A stretch of DNA of 64,000 nt, taken from Hahellaceae bacterium. GTDB taxonomy: Bacteria > Pseudomonadota > Gammaproteobacteria > Pseudomonadales > Oleiphilaceae. This document shows positions 1-9,729 of the stretch, one piece after another. Below the pieces are notes generated by a model. That model was not told where the DNA came from. It did no database searches and was given only the letters and a program-made list of their open reading frames with translations. The position numbers and the translations under genes were made by a program. The DNA is taken from contig JADGDV010000010.1 of NCBI GenBank assembly GCA_016744695.1, positions 62,001-126,000 on the forward strand. The letters are read 5' to 3'. Numbering within the stretch: the stretch's first letter is position 1; every line of letters begins with the position of its first letter.

Positions 1-1363
1 AGCGGGTATTACTGAAGATAAGCCTCTGGGCTATGAGTTGCTAGATCAGGAGCAAGGTTTAGGCACTAGTCAGTTTATGGAAAGTTCACGTTTTAAGCGG
101 GGTCTTGAAGGTGAGCTAGCTAAAACAATATCAAGCTTGAGGAATGTCAGAAGTGCGCGTGTTCATTTAGCGATTCCAAAGCGTTCTGTTTTTGTTCGGG
201 ATATAAGAAAGCCCACAGCCTCTGTCTTTTTAGAGGTATTTACAGGTCGACCGTTAGTTAAAGGGCAGGTTGATTCAGTAGTGAATTTGGTGGCAGGCAG
301 CGTGCCTGAAATGAATAAAGATGATGTGACGGTTGTAGATCAGAAAGGCAATTTATTGTCTAGAAACGATGAAAGTGATGAAGATCGTATGGCCTTGAAA
401 GAATTTGATTACTCAAGGAAGATGGAGAAAGTGCTTAACAGCAGAGTTTCCAGCATGCTCGAGCCTATTTTAGGTAGTGGCCGTTTTAGGTCAGAGGTGA
501 CAGCCGATGTTGATTTTACCGCCATAGAGCAAGCCGAAGAAATATATAACCCCGATATGCAAGCGATTCGAAGTGAACAAACACTCGATGAGCAACGTGG
601 TGTTGCGGGAGCCTTAGGGGGCATACCTGGTGCTTTATCAAATCAACCTCCTGGTGCGGCTACAGTACCAGAGGTTGCAGGTGCTGCGGGAGAAGAAGGT
701 GGGGCAGGTGGAATGTCTGACTTGCGTAAACAAACCACGCGAAACTACGAGGTTGATAGAACGGTGAGCTACACTAAGAATCAGCAAGGCACTATTAAGC
801 GCCTTACTGTAGCCGTAGCTATTGATGATATTCGCAAAATTGACCCAGCAACAGGAGATGTTAGCTTTGTGCCATGGACAGAAAATGAACTACAGCGCCT
901 TACCTTATTGGTTCGGAATGCCGTAGGCTATTCTGCATCAAGAGGGGATAGTGTAAATGTAATAAACACGCCTTTTGCTGCAGAAGAAATTGTGCCTTTT
1001 GAAGAAACACCGATATGGCAGCAGCAGTGGTTGCTAGATTTTGTAAAACCAATAATGGCCGGTATCGTATTATTGATTTTAGTGCTTGGTTTAGTTCGTC
1101 CAACGCTTAAAAGTCTTGCTCAAAGTGGACAGAATGCTAAAGAGCTTGCTTTGGCAGGTGATGAAGATGGCTTGGCTGAGCTAGATCAGTTAGGTGCTGG
1201 TTCGCCAGAAGGGAAAGTGACACTCAGCTCTACGGATGAATTTCTTTTACCTGGTGCCTCAGAGGGGTATGATAAACAACTAAATGCCCTTAAAGGACTT
1301 GTAGTGGAAGATCCGGCAAGAGTAGCGCAGGTAGTAAGACAATGGGTAAATGCAGATGACTGA
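1..1363 (+). CDS. fliF: Flagellar MS-ring protein FliF (5' end outside window)
   Basis: This is the C-terminal part of FliF, the inner-membrane MS-ring protein that houses the export gate and carries the rotor. The reading frame is open from base 2, so the true start lies upstream. About 450 codons are present, including the periplasmic ring-building region, a low-complexity Gly/Ala loop near nt 600-720, the second membrane segment near nt 1025-1110 and the cytoplasmic tail that binds FliG. The acidic end (VNADD) is typical of the FliG-binding helix. The stop codon overlaps the start of fliG by 14 bases, the normal fliF-fliG arrangement. Identification is secure from sequence and context. Confidence 0.95.
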   Translation, partial: AGITEDKPLGYELLDQEQGLGTSQFMESSRFKRGLEGELAKTISSLRNVRSARVHLAIPKRSVFVRDIRKPTASVFLEVFTGRPLVKGQVDSVVNLVAGSVPEMNKDDVTVVDQKGNLLSRNDESDEDRMALKEFDYSRKMEKVLNSRVSSMLEPILGSGRFRSEVTADVDFTAIEQAEEIYNPDMQAIRSEQTLDEQRGVAGALGGIPGALSNQPPGAATVPEVAGAAGEEGGAGGMSDLRKQTTRNYEVDRTVSYTKNQQGTIKRLTVAVAIDDIRKIDPATGDVSFVPWTENELQRLTLLVRNAVGYSASRGDSVNVINTPFAAEEIVPFEETPIWQQQWLLDFVKPIMAGIVLLILVLGLVRPTLKSLAQSGQNAKELALAGDEDGLAELDQLGAGSPEGKVTLSSTDEFLLPGASEGYDKQLNALKGLVVEDPARVAQVVRQWVNADD

Positions 1364-2387
1364 TGAGCAGGCTGGTGGGGCGGATAAGAAAGTAACCAAG
1401 GTTGGTCGTGTGGATGCTGCCGCAATGCTATTGATGTCTTTAGGTGAAGCGGATGCCGCACAAATACTAAAGCACATGGGGCCAAAGGAAGTACAGCGAG
1501 TCGGTACGGCAATGACTCAGTTAGCCGACGTGACTCAAGAGCAGGTAGAAGCGGTTACTGGTGAGTTTCTTGAAGCCGTGGGTGATCAGACCGGAATGGG
1601 AATCGGGGCTGATGACTATATTCGTACCATGCTGACCCAAGCCTTGGGTGAAGATAAAGCGTCTAGCCTAATTGACCGTATTCTTATTGGCGGAAACACC
1701 ACCGGACTCGACACTTTAAAATGGATGGATGCGAGAGCCGTTTCAGATATTATTCGTTACGAACACCCTCAAATACAAGCTATTGTTATATCATACCTTG
1801 ACCCAGACCAGGCTGCAGAGATCCTCGCTAACTTTGATGAAAAAGTCCGTCTTGACATTGTATTGCGTGTCGCTGCGTTAGACTCCGTTCATCCGCAGGC
1901 ATTACAAGAATTAAATGCTATTCTAGAAAAACAGTTCTCAGGCAGCTCATCAACGAAAACCAGCAAAATTGGTGGTGTAAAACGTGCGGCAGATATCATG
2001 AACTTCTTCGATAGTACTATTGAAGGTGAGTTGATGGATAGCATCAAAGAAACTGATGCTGATTTGGGTGGTGAGATTGAAGACTTAATGTTTGTATTTG
2101 ATAACCTTAAAGAAGTTGATGATCGCGGCATACAAGCCTTGCTTCGCGAAGTGTCTTCGGAGGTGTTGATTATTGCCCTTAAGGGCTCTGATGAAGAAAT
2201 GAAAGAAAAAATATTCAAGAACATGTCTAAACGAGCGGCAGAGTTGCTACGGGATGACCTAGAGGCCAAGGGGCCTGTTAAGGTCAGTGAAGTTGAAGGC
2301 TCACAAAAAGATATTCTTACTATTGCTCGTCGTATGGCTGATGCTGGTGAAATATCATTGGGTGGTTCTGGCGAAGAGATGATTTAA
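1350..2387 (+). CDS. fliG: Flagellar motor switch protein FliG
   Basis: FliG forms the top of the C-ring, binds FliF and contacts the stators, converting ion flow into rotation. The 345-residue product has the usual length. The middle domain contains the EHPQ sequence (near residue 138) of the FliG/FliM interface, and the C-terminal domain carries the charged torque helix (DDRGIQALLREV, near residues 256-267). The start overlaps fliF, implying translational coupling; a second ATG two codons in is an alternative. FliH follows after a short gap. Confidence 0.97.
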   Translation: MQMTDEQAGGADKKVTKVGRVDAAAMLLMSLGEADAAQILKHMGPKEVQRVGTAMTQLADVTQEQVEAVTGEFLEAVGDQTGMGIGADDYIRTMLTQALGEDKASSLIDRILIGGNTTGLDTLKWMDARAVSDIIRYEHPQIQAIVISYLDPDQAAEILANFDEKVRLDIVLRVAALDSVHPQALQELNAILEKQFSGSSSTKTSKIGGVKRAADIMNFFDSTIEGELMDSIKETDADLGGEIEDLMFVFDNLKEVDDRGIQALLREVSSEVLIIALKGSDEEMKEKIFKNMSKRAAELLRDDLEAKGPVKVSEVEGSQKDILTIARRMADAGEISLGGSGEEMI

Positions 2388-2411
2388 TTATGAGCCGTAA
2401 TGAGGTTCTGA

Positions 2412-3401
2412 GTGACTGATAAAAAAAGTAAGCGCATTCCAGCTGATGAACTAACGGCCTATGAGCGTTGGGAATTACCTGCCATGGAAATGGGAGGCAA
2501 TGACATCGTGAGAACTCGAGTCTCAACGGTTGAGATGGCCGTTAAACCACTGACGGCGGCGGATTTAGAAAATATCCGCAAAGAGGCTTACCAAGAAGGT
2601 TTGGAGCAGGGTAAGACGGAAGGTTTTTCTGCAGGCCATAAAGAGGGCTTTGATAAAGGGCATCAAGAAGGTCTGGAGAGTGGAACGCAACAAGGCTTGG
2701 AAGAAGGAAGGGCAACAGGTCAGCAATTAAAACAAGCAGAAGTTGATGAGAATTTAAAGCAGCTGCGCAGCATAATGGAGCAGCTTCTAGACCCTATACG
2801 GCTTCATGATGATGAAATAGAAGAAGCACTACTGAATTTAGTCTTAGCTATCAGTCGTTCAGTTATCAAGAGAGAAGTATCGCTTGATAGTCAGCAGATT
2901 ACGGCTGTGATAAGCGATGCACTTGCATTACTTCCCCCTACCGCAAGTAATATAAAAATATCAATTAATGCGAGCGATATCGATAGCGTATCAACCATTG
3001 TTGAATCCATTTCCGGTGGTGCTCAATTGATCTCATCGGATGAAATTCTTCCGGGTGGCTGTAAAGTTGAAACCTTACACAGTCTGATTGATTTCACTAT
3101 TGAAAAACGATTTCAGAAAACAGTTCAGCAAATGTTAGATCGACATTCGTCAAGTGTCCCATTAGATGAAGCGCCCGATCTTGCTGAATCAATGGATGAT
3201 ATGACTGATTTTCATCGGGAAATACTTGAAGAGCCTATAGTTGAGGCTGCTGAAGTTGAAACTCCGATAATTGAAGAGCCTATGGTTGAAGCTACTGAAG
3301 TTGAAGCTCCGATAATTGAAGAGCCTATAGTTGAGGCCGTTGAAGTTGAAACTCCAATAGTAGAGCCCCCAATTACTGAAATGCCTAATGAACCTTCCTG
3401 A
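2412..3401 (+). CDS. fliH: Flagellar export ATPase regulator FliH
   Basis: FliH binds FliI at the export gate and restrains its ATPase activity. The 329-residue protein starts with GTG, as no ATG is available in frame. It carries the typical Gly-repeat helix (repeated EG.xxG heptad-like units, residues about 58-102), then the FliH C-terminal domain (about 115-245). It is longer than usual because of an acidic C-terminal tail built from three 15-residue tandem repeats rich in E, P, I and V. Its last 14 bases overlap fliI. Confidence 0.9.
   Translation: MTDKKSKRIPADELTAYERWELPAMEMGGNDIVRTRVSTVEMAVKPLTAADLENIRKEAYQEGLEQGKTEGFSAGHKEGFDKGHQEGLESGTQQGLEEGRATGQQLKQAEVDENLKQLRSIMEQLLDPIRLHDDEIEEALLNLVLAISRSVIKREVSLDSQQITAVISDALALLPPTASNIKISINASDIDSVSTIVESISGGAQLISSDEILPGGCKVETLHSLIDFTIEKRFQKTVQQMLDRHSSSVPLDEAPDLAESMDDMTDFHREILEEPIVEAAEVETPIIEEPMVEATEVEAPIIEEPIVEAVEVETPIVEPPITEMPNEPS
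3228..3362 (+). repeat. Three 45-bp tandem repeats in the fliH tail
   Basis: Units at 3228-3272, 3273-3317 and 3318-3362 each encode a 15-residue unit (first copy [15 protein letters not shown]) with a few substitutions. The period is a multiple of three, so copy-number change would keep the reading frame. The repeat lies after the conserved FliH domain. Confidence 0.9.
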
Positions 3402-4749
3402 CCGCATTAAGAAGTATCAAGAGCAGGTTCCTAGTGACATCTTGCCTGAGGTTACCGGGCGCTTAACGCGTATGGTGGGCTTAACGCTAGAAGCGGTTGG
3501 TTGCCCTATGGTAGTGGGTGAGCGTTGCCTGATTGCGGGTAGTGGTTTGAAGCCTGTAGAAGCTGAAGTGGTTGGCTTTGATGGGGATCGAATGTTTTTA
3601 ATGCCATTAACTGCAATTGATGGTTTGAAGCCAGGTGCGCGTGTAATCCCCATTGATAGTGCAGGACATATTCCTGTTGGATTTAATCTTTTGGGTCGAG
3701 TGATTAACGGCGCGGCAGAGCCTTTAGATAGTAAAGGTCCGCTACTACCCGACTCTCATGTTCCTTATAACGGCGAAAGTATAAACCCATTGGATCGAGC
3801 ACCTATTCGAACATCTATGGATGTGGGAATTCGAGCAATTAATAGTATGCTCTCGGTGGGAACTGGCCAGCGATTGGGTTTGTTCGCTGGAAGCGGCGTG
3901 GGCAAGAGTATGCTGCTAGGCATGATGACCAAGTTTACATCAGCAGATATTACTATTGTGGGGTTGATCGGTGAGCGTGGCCGAGAGGTTAAAGAATTTA
4001 TTGAAGATATACTTGGGCCAGAAGGGTTGGCTAAGTCAGTAGTGGTTGCTGCACCCGCAGATGACTCTCCATTAATGCGCTTAAGAGCAGCGATGTTAAC
4101 GACACGTATAGCGGAGTATTTTAGAGACCAAGGAAAGAATGTGCTGCTATTGATGGATTCTCTAACACGTTATGCTCAGGCTCAGCGAGAAATAGCGTTG
4201 GCTGTGGGTGAACCTCCCGCGACAAAAGGGTACCCGCCTTCAGTGTTTGCCAAGTTACCTCAATTAGTTGAGCGAGCAGGGAATGGCGTGCCAGGTGGTG
4301 GCTCAATTACTGCGTTTTATACCGTATTAACGGAAGGTGATGATCAGCAGGACCCTATTGCCGATGCATCAAGAGCCATACTGGATGGTCATATTGTTTT
4401 ATCCCGAAGCTTGGCTGAAGAGGGACATTACCCTGCCATTGATGTTGAGGCATCAATCAGTCGAGTGATGCCTCACATTGTAAGTGAAGAGCATATGAAA
4501 GCAGCGCAAAAATTTAAGCAGGTTTATGCGCGCTATCAGCAGGCGCGTGATCTTATTAGTGTTGGCGCCTATGTGCCGGGTTCAGACCCTGAAACAGACT
4601 TTGCTATTGAGCGAATAGACATAATGAAAGCTTTTCTGCAACAAAGCCTAGAGGGTAGTTCTCCTTATTCAGAAAGTGTTGAGCAACTTATTCAAGTGAT
4701 GAATATGCCACCTTCTGGTGGTCAGGTTGCTCCGTCGAGGCCTGTTTAA
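3388..4749 (+). CDS. fliI: Flagellum-specific export ATPase FliI
   Basis: FliI is the hexameric ATPase of the flagellar type III export apparatus, related to the F1 beta subunit. The 453-residue product shows Walker A (GSGVGKS, residues 168-174), the [10 protein letters not shown] segment, and the Walker B region ending in [14 protein letters not shown]. The length is normal. The start lies inside the end of fliH, and fliJ follows after 12 bases, giving the standard fliH-fliI-fliJ unit. Confidence 0.97.
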   Translation: MNLPDRIKKYQEQVPSDILPEVTGRLTRMVGLTLEAVGCPMVVGERCLIAGSGLKPVEAEVVGFDGDRMFLMPLTAIDGLKPGARVIPIDSAGHIPVGFNLLGRVINGAAEPLDSKGPLLPDSHVPYNGESINPLDRAPIRTSMDVGIRAINSMLSVGTGQRLGLFAGSGVGKSMLLGMMTKFTSADITIVGLIGERGREVKEFIEDILGPEGLAKSVVVAAPADDSPLMRLRAAMLTTRIAEYFRDQGKNVLLLMDSLTRYAQAQREIALAVGEPPATKGYPPSVFAKLPQLVERAGNGVPGGGSITAFYTVLTEGDDQQDPIADASRAILDGHIVLSRSLAEEGHYPAIDVEASISRVMPHIVSEEHMKAAQKFKQVYARYQQARDLISVGAYVPGSDPETDFAIERIDIMKAFLQQSLEGSSPYSESVEQLIQVMNMPPSGGQVAPSRPV

Positions 4750-4761
4750 GGAATTTAAATA

Positions 4762-5193
4762 ATGAGACGATCAAAGCGCTTGCAAGTGGTGCTGGATTTA
4801 GCAAAAAGAAAAGAAGACGAAGTGCTGAAAGCATTACAGGTAGCGCAGGGTAGTCTTATGAGTCAGAAGCAGAAGCTGCAAGAGCTGACTCAATATCAAC
4901 GTGATTATCAACAATCTTTACGAGAAGCCTATCAAACACACGCTACTGCAGAGAGTTGTGCGACGTATCAGCATTTTTTAGCTCAGGTAGGTGATGCCAT
5001 TGAACAGCAACAGCAAACAGTCGCTTTGGCCGAACATCAGTTTGATAACGTTAGAAAGCACTGGCTAACGTTACATGAAAAGCAGCAGGGTATGGGCAGT
5101 TTGATCGATCGCTTTAAATATGAAGAAGATAAAGAGCTAGATAAAAAAGAACAAAAAATGATTGATGAGTTGTCACAACGCAAAAGGCCTTAA
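4762..5193 (+). CDS. fliJ: Flagellar export chaperone FliJ
   Basis: FliJ is the small coiled-coil stalk protein of the export ATPase complex. The 143-residue product is almost entirely predicted helix, rich in Q, K, E and L, starts with MRRSKRLQVVLDLAKRKED in the style of the family, and has the usual length. It sits directly after fliI. Sequence conservation in this family is low, so the call rests on N-terminal pattern, helical character and position. Confidence 0.9.
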   Translation: MRRSKRLQVVLDLAKRKEDEVLKALQVAQGSLMSQKQKLQELTQYQRDYQQSLREAYQTHATAESCATYQHFLAQVGDAIEQQQQTVALAEHQFDNVRKHWLTLHEKQQGMGSLIDRFKYEEDKELDKKEQKMIDELSQRKRP

Positions 5194-5354
5194 GCCTTAG
5201 TCCCCCTCTCTTCTATATATAGTTTTCAATTTACTTGTTTTTCTTAGCAAATTCTTAAAATCCTACTAAAGTTATTAAAAGAGCCGAAGATATTTCTGAC
5301 CAGGTGTTTAGTTGCGTGGTTTTTATAGCTATTAACTTAAAGTGAATTGTGTTG

Positions 5355-5636
5355 ATGAGTGATCAATTGGAAATTCTACTGGAAAGTAACTCTGGAATTG
5401 CACAGGCTGAATTATTAGCCGGACGACTAGAGGAAGCCTTCCAAAAAAGTATCCCAATTATTATTGATGGATCTGCCATTACACGCGTAGATACGTCTGT
5501 ACTTCAGCTGCTTTATTCCTTTTGTGCGGCAATGAAAGAAACAGGTGTGAGTGTCTCGTGGAAAGAGCCTTCCGATGAACTTTGCCAGGCTGCAGATAAC
5601 TTAGGCGTTAAAACACTGTTAGGTTTACCGTTTTAA
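5355..5636 (+). CDS. STAS-domain protein of the chemotaxis cluster
   Basis: A 93-residue single STAS domain (MlaB/SpoIIAA-like fold). The beta strand IIIDGSAITRVDTSVLQLL carries the D-T-S motif where SpoIIAA-type proteins have the phosphorylated serine (D-S-S). Upstream GTG and TTG codons are in frame, but the ATG at 5355 is the simplest start; no strong ribosome site is visible. It is the first gene of the cheYAWRDB cluster, a position where STAS proteins occur in other gammaproteobacteria. Its precise role is unknown; docking to or regulating the signalling complex is possible. Confidence 0.8.
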   Translation: MSDQLEILLESNSGIAQAELLAGRLEEAFQKSIPIIIDGSAITRVDTSVLQLLYSFCAAMKETGVSVSWKEPSDELCQAADNLGVKTLLGLPF

Positions 5637-5683
5637 TATTTTAAAAAATAAACAAGAACTTAAAATACAAACTGGAGTTACAA

Positions 5684-6046
5684 ATGGCAAGAATTTTGGC
5701 TGTGGATGATTCAGCGTCAATGCGCCAAATGGTTAGTTTTACCTTAAAAGGTGCAGGTCATGATGTGATTGAAGCATCTGATGGTAAAGAAGCATTAGGT
5801 AAAGCAAAAGGGACTCAAGTAGACCTTGTATTGTCGGATGTAAACATGCCTGTTATGGATGGTCTTACTTTAGTAAAGGAATTGCGAGCATTACCAAATT
5901 ATAAGTTCATTCCCATCCTGATGTTGACCACTGAGTCAACAGGAGACAAGAAGATGGAGGGGAAGCAGGCTGGAGCGACAGGGTGGTTAGTAAAGCCATT
6001 TAACCCTGATCAGCTGTTGGCAACTATTAAAAAAGTTTTAGGGTAA
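5684..6046 (+). CDS. cheY: Chemotaxis response regulator CheY (system 1)
   Basis: A 120-residue single receiver domain. The acidic pocket D8-D9, phospho-acceptor D52 (in LSDVNMP), the Thr pair near residues 82-83 and K104 (VKPF) are all present. It precedes a CheA with a P2-type region and is probably phosphorylated by it. It differs from the second CheY in this window (26857-27243), which carries the DFSTMRRI signature of the motor-controlling type; whether this copy binds the motor is not known. Confidence 0.93.
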   Translation: MARILAVDDSASMRQMVSFTLKGAGHDVIEASDGKEALGKAKGTQVDLVLSDVNMPVMDGLTLVKELRALPNYKFIPILMLTTESTGDKKMEGKQAGATGWLVKPFNPDQLLATIKKVLG

Positions 6047-6111
6047 CTGATTGTTATTGTTGGTTAAAACTTATTTATTATAAATATTAATATAAATATT
6101 GGATCAGGGCG

Positions 6112-8235
6112 ATGGGTATTGATCTCAGCCAGTTTCACCAAGTGTTCTTCGAAGAGAGTTATGAAGGTCTGGATGTTATGGAGTCTGCGTTGCTTAATTT
6201 GCAGCCAGATACCGTTGATTCAGAAACCATTAACGAGATTTTCAGGGCCGCTCATTCAATAAAGGGTGGTAGCGGAACATTCGGCTTTATTGATGTCGCT
6301 GACTTTACGCATGTTATCGAGACTTTACTTGATGAAATCCGAAGTGGAACGCGAAAAATCACTTCTGAAACGGTTGATCTGTTTCTTCAGTCGGTAGACT
6401 GTATACGTAAGCTGATTCAACAGCATGATGCTGGCGAGCCTTGTGTAATACCAGAGGCTGTAGAGCTTAAAAAAGTATTTGAAGGTATTCTTTCTGGTGG
6501 TGATTCAGAAAATGAAAGTGTCTCATCACCTGAACCCGCGAGTACTATTACAGAGATTGACGATCAAACGGGTGATGGTTCGCAGGCTGATAGCCCGTTA
6601 ACTCATGGTTGGAAAATCTACTTTAAACCTGAGCTTGATATTCTTAAAACAGGTAACGATCCACTGCGCATGTTTCGTGAGTTAGCGTCTTTGGGCGCTT
6701 TAAGTATCACCGCAGACATATCACAAGTTCCCCCTATTGGCTCTATAGACCCTGAAGCCTGTTATATGGCTTGGGAACTAGAACTTGATGCTGATGTGAG
6801 TAAATCAGCGGTTGATGAAGTGTTCGAGTGGGTTGTTGATGAAAGTGAGTTGCGTATAGAGCCCTTGGGTTCTGACGATGCGGTGTCTGACGTTAAGCCT
6901 GAAGTATTGGTTGAAACGGCGATTGAAGAAATAACACTTGCGCCTACTGCTTCTACCCCTGAAGTGGTTGTACAGCCAGAAGAAATGACCAGCAAGCCTA
7001 AAAAAGATGCCTCTAAAGTTGAAGTATCTTCTATTCGTGTTGGCATTGATAAGGTTGATGACCTGATAAATATGGTGGGTGAGTTGGTGATCACTCAGTC
7101 CATGCTCGGTGAGCTTGGTCTTGATTTTACCATGGATAGTCTTCCTCGCTTACTCGAAGGTATAGAGCAGTTAAGTCAGAATACGAGAGAGTTACAAGAG
7201 AGTGTGATGCGTATTCGAATGCTGCCTATTAGCTTCACGTTTAGCCGATTCCCTCGTTTGGTTCATGATTTAAGTCGCACAATGAACAAAAAAATAGAGC
7301 TTAAATTAACGGGTGAGCAAACAGAGCTTGATAAAACGGTGATGGAGAAAATAGGCGACCCTCTGGTTCATTTGGTTCGTAATTCTCTCGATCATGGTAT
7401 AGAAATGCCTGAAGACCGAGTAAAGGCTGGCAAGCCTGAAACAGGTACCATTACATTAAATGCATTTCATCAAAGTGGCAATATTGTCATTCAAATTATT
7501 GATGACGGTGCAGGGCTAAATAAACCAAGAATTCTCCAAAAAGCAATAGAGAAGGAACTTGTTTCAGAAAATGACAATCTATCGGACGATCAGATTCATG
7601 ATTTGATTTTCAAACCCGGTTTTTCAACCGCAGATCAAGTCTCTGATATTTCTGGTCGAGGCGTAGGTATGGATGTTGTCCGACGGAATATAAATGAGCT
7701 TAATGGTTCCGTCGAAGTAGAGTCAACGGAAGGTCAGGGCAGTGTCTTTACTATCCGGTTACCCTTGACCTTAGCTATTTTAGATGGGCAATTAATTAGA
7801 GTAGGGGACAAGGTTTATATCTTACCACTGATTTCTATTGTTGAATCTATTCAATCATTTCAGGGTATGCTACATCGCGTGGTAGGTGGTTGTGACCTCT
7901 TACGACTTCGTGATGAATATGTACCTATTATCAAGCTTTCAAGCATCTTTAATATTAAGTCAACAACGCAAGAGATGGAGGATGGGCTACTGGTTGTAGT
8001 GGAAGGTGACAATATGAAAGTAGCGATTCTAATTGATGACCTTGAAGCGCAGCAGCAAGTGGTTATTAAGAGCCTTGAAGAAAACTACAAACGGGTTGAT
8101 GGTGTATCAGGTGCAACTATTTTAGGAAACGGAACGGTATCTCTTATTTTAGATATCCCAGGCTTAATAAAGCTTGCTGGGGTGCAGCGCTATGAATATA
8201 AAATGGCAAACAATGATGATGATCGCGCGGCATGA
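6112..8235 (+). CDS. cheA: Chemotaxis histidine kinase CheA (system 1)
   Basis: A 707-residue CheA. Domains in order: Hpt/P1 with phospho-accepting H48 (AAHSIKGGSGTFGF); an acidic linker; a P2-like CheY-binding region (about 165-250, with the GNDPLRMFREL and CYMAWELELD patterns); dimerisation P3 (about 300-370); ATP-binding P4 with N box (HLVRNSLDHGIE) and GRGVGMDVV; and CheW-like P5 (about 555-690). Spacing to cheW is 16 bases. It should phosphorylate the neighbouring CheY and CheB. No receptor gene is present in this cluster. Confidence 0.95.
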   Translation: MGIDLSQFHQVFFEESYEGLDVMESALLNLQPDTVDSETINEIFRAAHSIKGGSGTFGFIDVADFTHVIETLLDEIRSGTRKITSETVDLFLQSVDCIRKLIQQHDAGEPCVIPEAVELKKVFEGILSGGDSENESVSSPEPASTITEIDDQTGDGSQADSPLTHGWKIYFKPELDILKTGNDPLRMFRELASLGALSITADISQVPPIGSIDPEACYMAWELELDADVSKSAVDEVFEWVVDESELRIEPLGSDDAVSDVKPEVLVETAIEEITLAPTASTPEVVVQPEEMTSKPKKDASKVEVSSIRVGIDKVDDLINMVGELVITQSMLGELGLDFTMDSLPRLLEGIEQLSQNTRELQESVMRIRMLPISFTFSRFPRLVHDLSRTMNKKIELKLTGEQTELDKTVMEKIGDPLVHLVRNSLDHGIEMPEDRVKAGKPETGTITLNAFHQSGNIVIQIIDDGAGLNKPRILQKAIEKELVSENDNLSDDQIHDLIFKPGFSTADQVSDISGRGVGMDVVRRNINELNGSVEVESTEGQGSVFTIRLPLTLAILDGQLIRVGDKVYILPLISIVESIQSFQGMLHRVVGGCDLLRLRDEYVPIIKLSSIFNIKSTTQEMEDGLLVVVEGDNMKVAILIDDLEAQQQVVIKSLEENYKRVDGVSGATILGNGTVSLILDIPGLIKLAGVQRYEYKMANNDDDRAA

Positions 8236-8251
8236 TTGATGGGACAGATAT

Positions 8252-8803
8252 ATGGTAAATAATGAAACAGAAAGCTCATCAATAACGCGTATTAACGATG
8301 ATACTGAGGACTCTGTTGCTCATGAACCTTCTGAGCAGTACCTGACTTTCTATATCGAAGATGAAATATATGGTGTTGATATTTTATCTGTGCAAGAAAT
8401 AAGAGGGTGGGAACCCGCCACTGAAATCCCCAATGCACCTGAGTACATTAAAGGTGTTATTAACTTACGGGGAACAGTAGTGCCTATTACTGATTTACGC
8501 TGCCGATTTGGGATTAAACAATTTGAATACAGTGGTGTAACCGTGGTTATCATTGTAAAAGTTCAATCGGGAAAAAGTGACAAAACGATGGGGGTTGTTG
8601 TTGATGCTGTCTCAGATGTGAGTAATTTTAACAAAAGTGAGATCCACCCCGCACCAGAGTTGAGTGAAAATAAAAATACAGCCTTTGTTAAAGGCTTAGG
8701 GAGTACTGAGAATAAAATGGTCATACTCTTGGATATTAATAAGTTGATGAATACGTCTGATGATACCGATTTAAGTCGTGTAAGTCAGGTAGTGTCAGCA
8801 TGA
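8252..8803 (+). CDS. cheW: Chemotaxis coupling protein CheW (system 1)
   Basis: A CheW-domain protein of 183 residues that links CheA to receptors. After a polar, acidic N-terminal extension of about 28 residues comes the CheW fold with the YLTFYIEDEIYGVDILSVQE start and the conserved GVINLRGTVVPITDLR core. Its last four bases overlap cheR (ATGA), so translation is probably coupled. Confidence 0.94.
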   Translation: MVNNETESSSITRINDDTEDSVAHEPSEQYLTFYIEDEIYGVDILSVQEIRGWEPATEIPNAPEYIKGVINLRGTVVPITDLRCRFGIKQFEYSGVTVVIIVKVQSGKSDKTMGVVVDAVSDVSNFNKSEIHPAPELSENKNTAFVKGLGSTENKMVILLDINKLMNTSDDTDLSRVSQVVSA

Positions 8804-9675
8804 CAGAAATGGAACATCAAATAAAAGCGCTCAGGGCAAACCATAAGCCAACCGAAGAGCGTGAATTCCCTATGACGGATGAGAACTTCACTGTTATTAG
8901 TGAGCTGTCTCATAATTACACTGGCATTGTTTTAGGTGCCCATAAGCGAGATATGGTTTATGGGCGTCTCGCGAGGCGAACACGTTCACTAGGCTTATCT
9001 AATTTTGATCAATATTGTGCGCTAATTTCAGACCCATCATCTACAGAGATTAGTTTCTTTATAAATGCCATAACAACTAACCTTACATCCTTTTTTCGAG
9101 AATCGCATCATTTTGACTATTTGAGAGAAACGGTGTTCCCAGAACTTAAAAAGAAAAATGCTCATAGTAAACGGCTCCGAATTTGGTCAGCTGGAAGCTC
9201 TACAGGAGAGGAGCCTTATAGTCTTTCTGTTGTAATGAATGAGTGCATGGACATGAGAACTTGGGACTGCAAAATATTGGCAACCGACCTTGATTCTAAC
9301 GTGTTAGCTCACGGCCAGCAGGGCGTTTATGACATTGCAAGAGTTGATACCGTTTCAGAAAAAAGCAAAAAACGCTGGTTTTTAAAAGATACTCATAACC
9401 CAGAGCAGGTTAAGGTTAAGCCAGATTTACAAGAATGCTTGAGCTTTAAGCGATTGAATTTATTAGAAGAATGGCCAATGAAAGGGCCCTTTGATATTAT
9501 TTTTTGTCGAAATGTAGTGATTTATTTTAATAAAGATACTCAAAGAAAGTTATTTGATCGTTATGCCAATATTCTTGCAGATGGCGGGTATTTATTTATT
9601 GGGCATTCAGAATCACTTCATAAAGTAACGGATAGATTTACTTTGCTTGGAAAAACAATTTATCAGAAAAAGTAA
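8800..9675 (+). CDS. cheR: Chemoreceptor methyltransferase CheR
   Basis: CheR methylates glutamates of chemoreceptors using S-adenosylmethionine. The 291-residue protein has the N-terminal helical domain with NAITTNLTSFFRESHHF, then the SAM-binding motif with AGSSTGEEPYS (most relatives have C in place of the first S) and IIFCRNVVIYF near the end. An in-frame ATG 25 codons in could be an alternative start. The gene is coupled to cheW and followed by cheD. Confidence 0.95.
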   Translation: MTEMEHQIKALRANHKPTEEREFPMTDENFTVISELSHNYTGIVLGAHKRDMVYGRLARRTRSLGLSNFDQYCALISDPSSTEISFFINAITTNLTSFFRESHHFDYLRETVFPELKKKNAHSKRLRIWSAGSSTGEEPYSLSVVMNECMDMRTWDCKILATDLDSNVLAHGQQGVYDIARVDTVSEKSKKRWFLKDTHNPEQVKVKPDLQECLSFKRLNLLEEWPMKGPFDIIFCRNVVIYFNKDTQRKLFDRYANILADGGYLFIGHSESLHKVTDRFTLLGKTIYQKK

Positions 9676-9729
9676 AGAGTCTGAAGCGGAGAAAATATTA
9701 ACGAGTATGTATATATTAACGGATAGTGC

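Noticed and set aside
5184-5198. AAGGC/GCCTT hairpin at the end of fliJ.
   Set aside because: A 5-bp stem without a following T-run is too weak for a terminator.
5262-5290. A sigma-28-like GCCGAAGA box before the first STAS gene.
   Set aside because: The -10 part is fair, but the upstream TAAA-type element is at the wrong distance (16 instead of about 19 bases), so I do not call a promoter.
6762-7094. Minus-strand frame of 110 codons inside cheA.
   Set aside because: Lies opposite conserved CheA sequence and has Ser/Thr-rich shadow composition.
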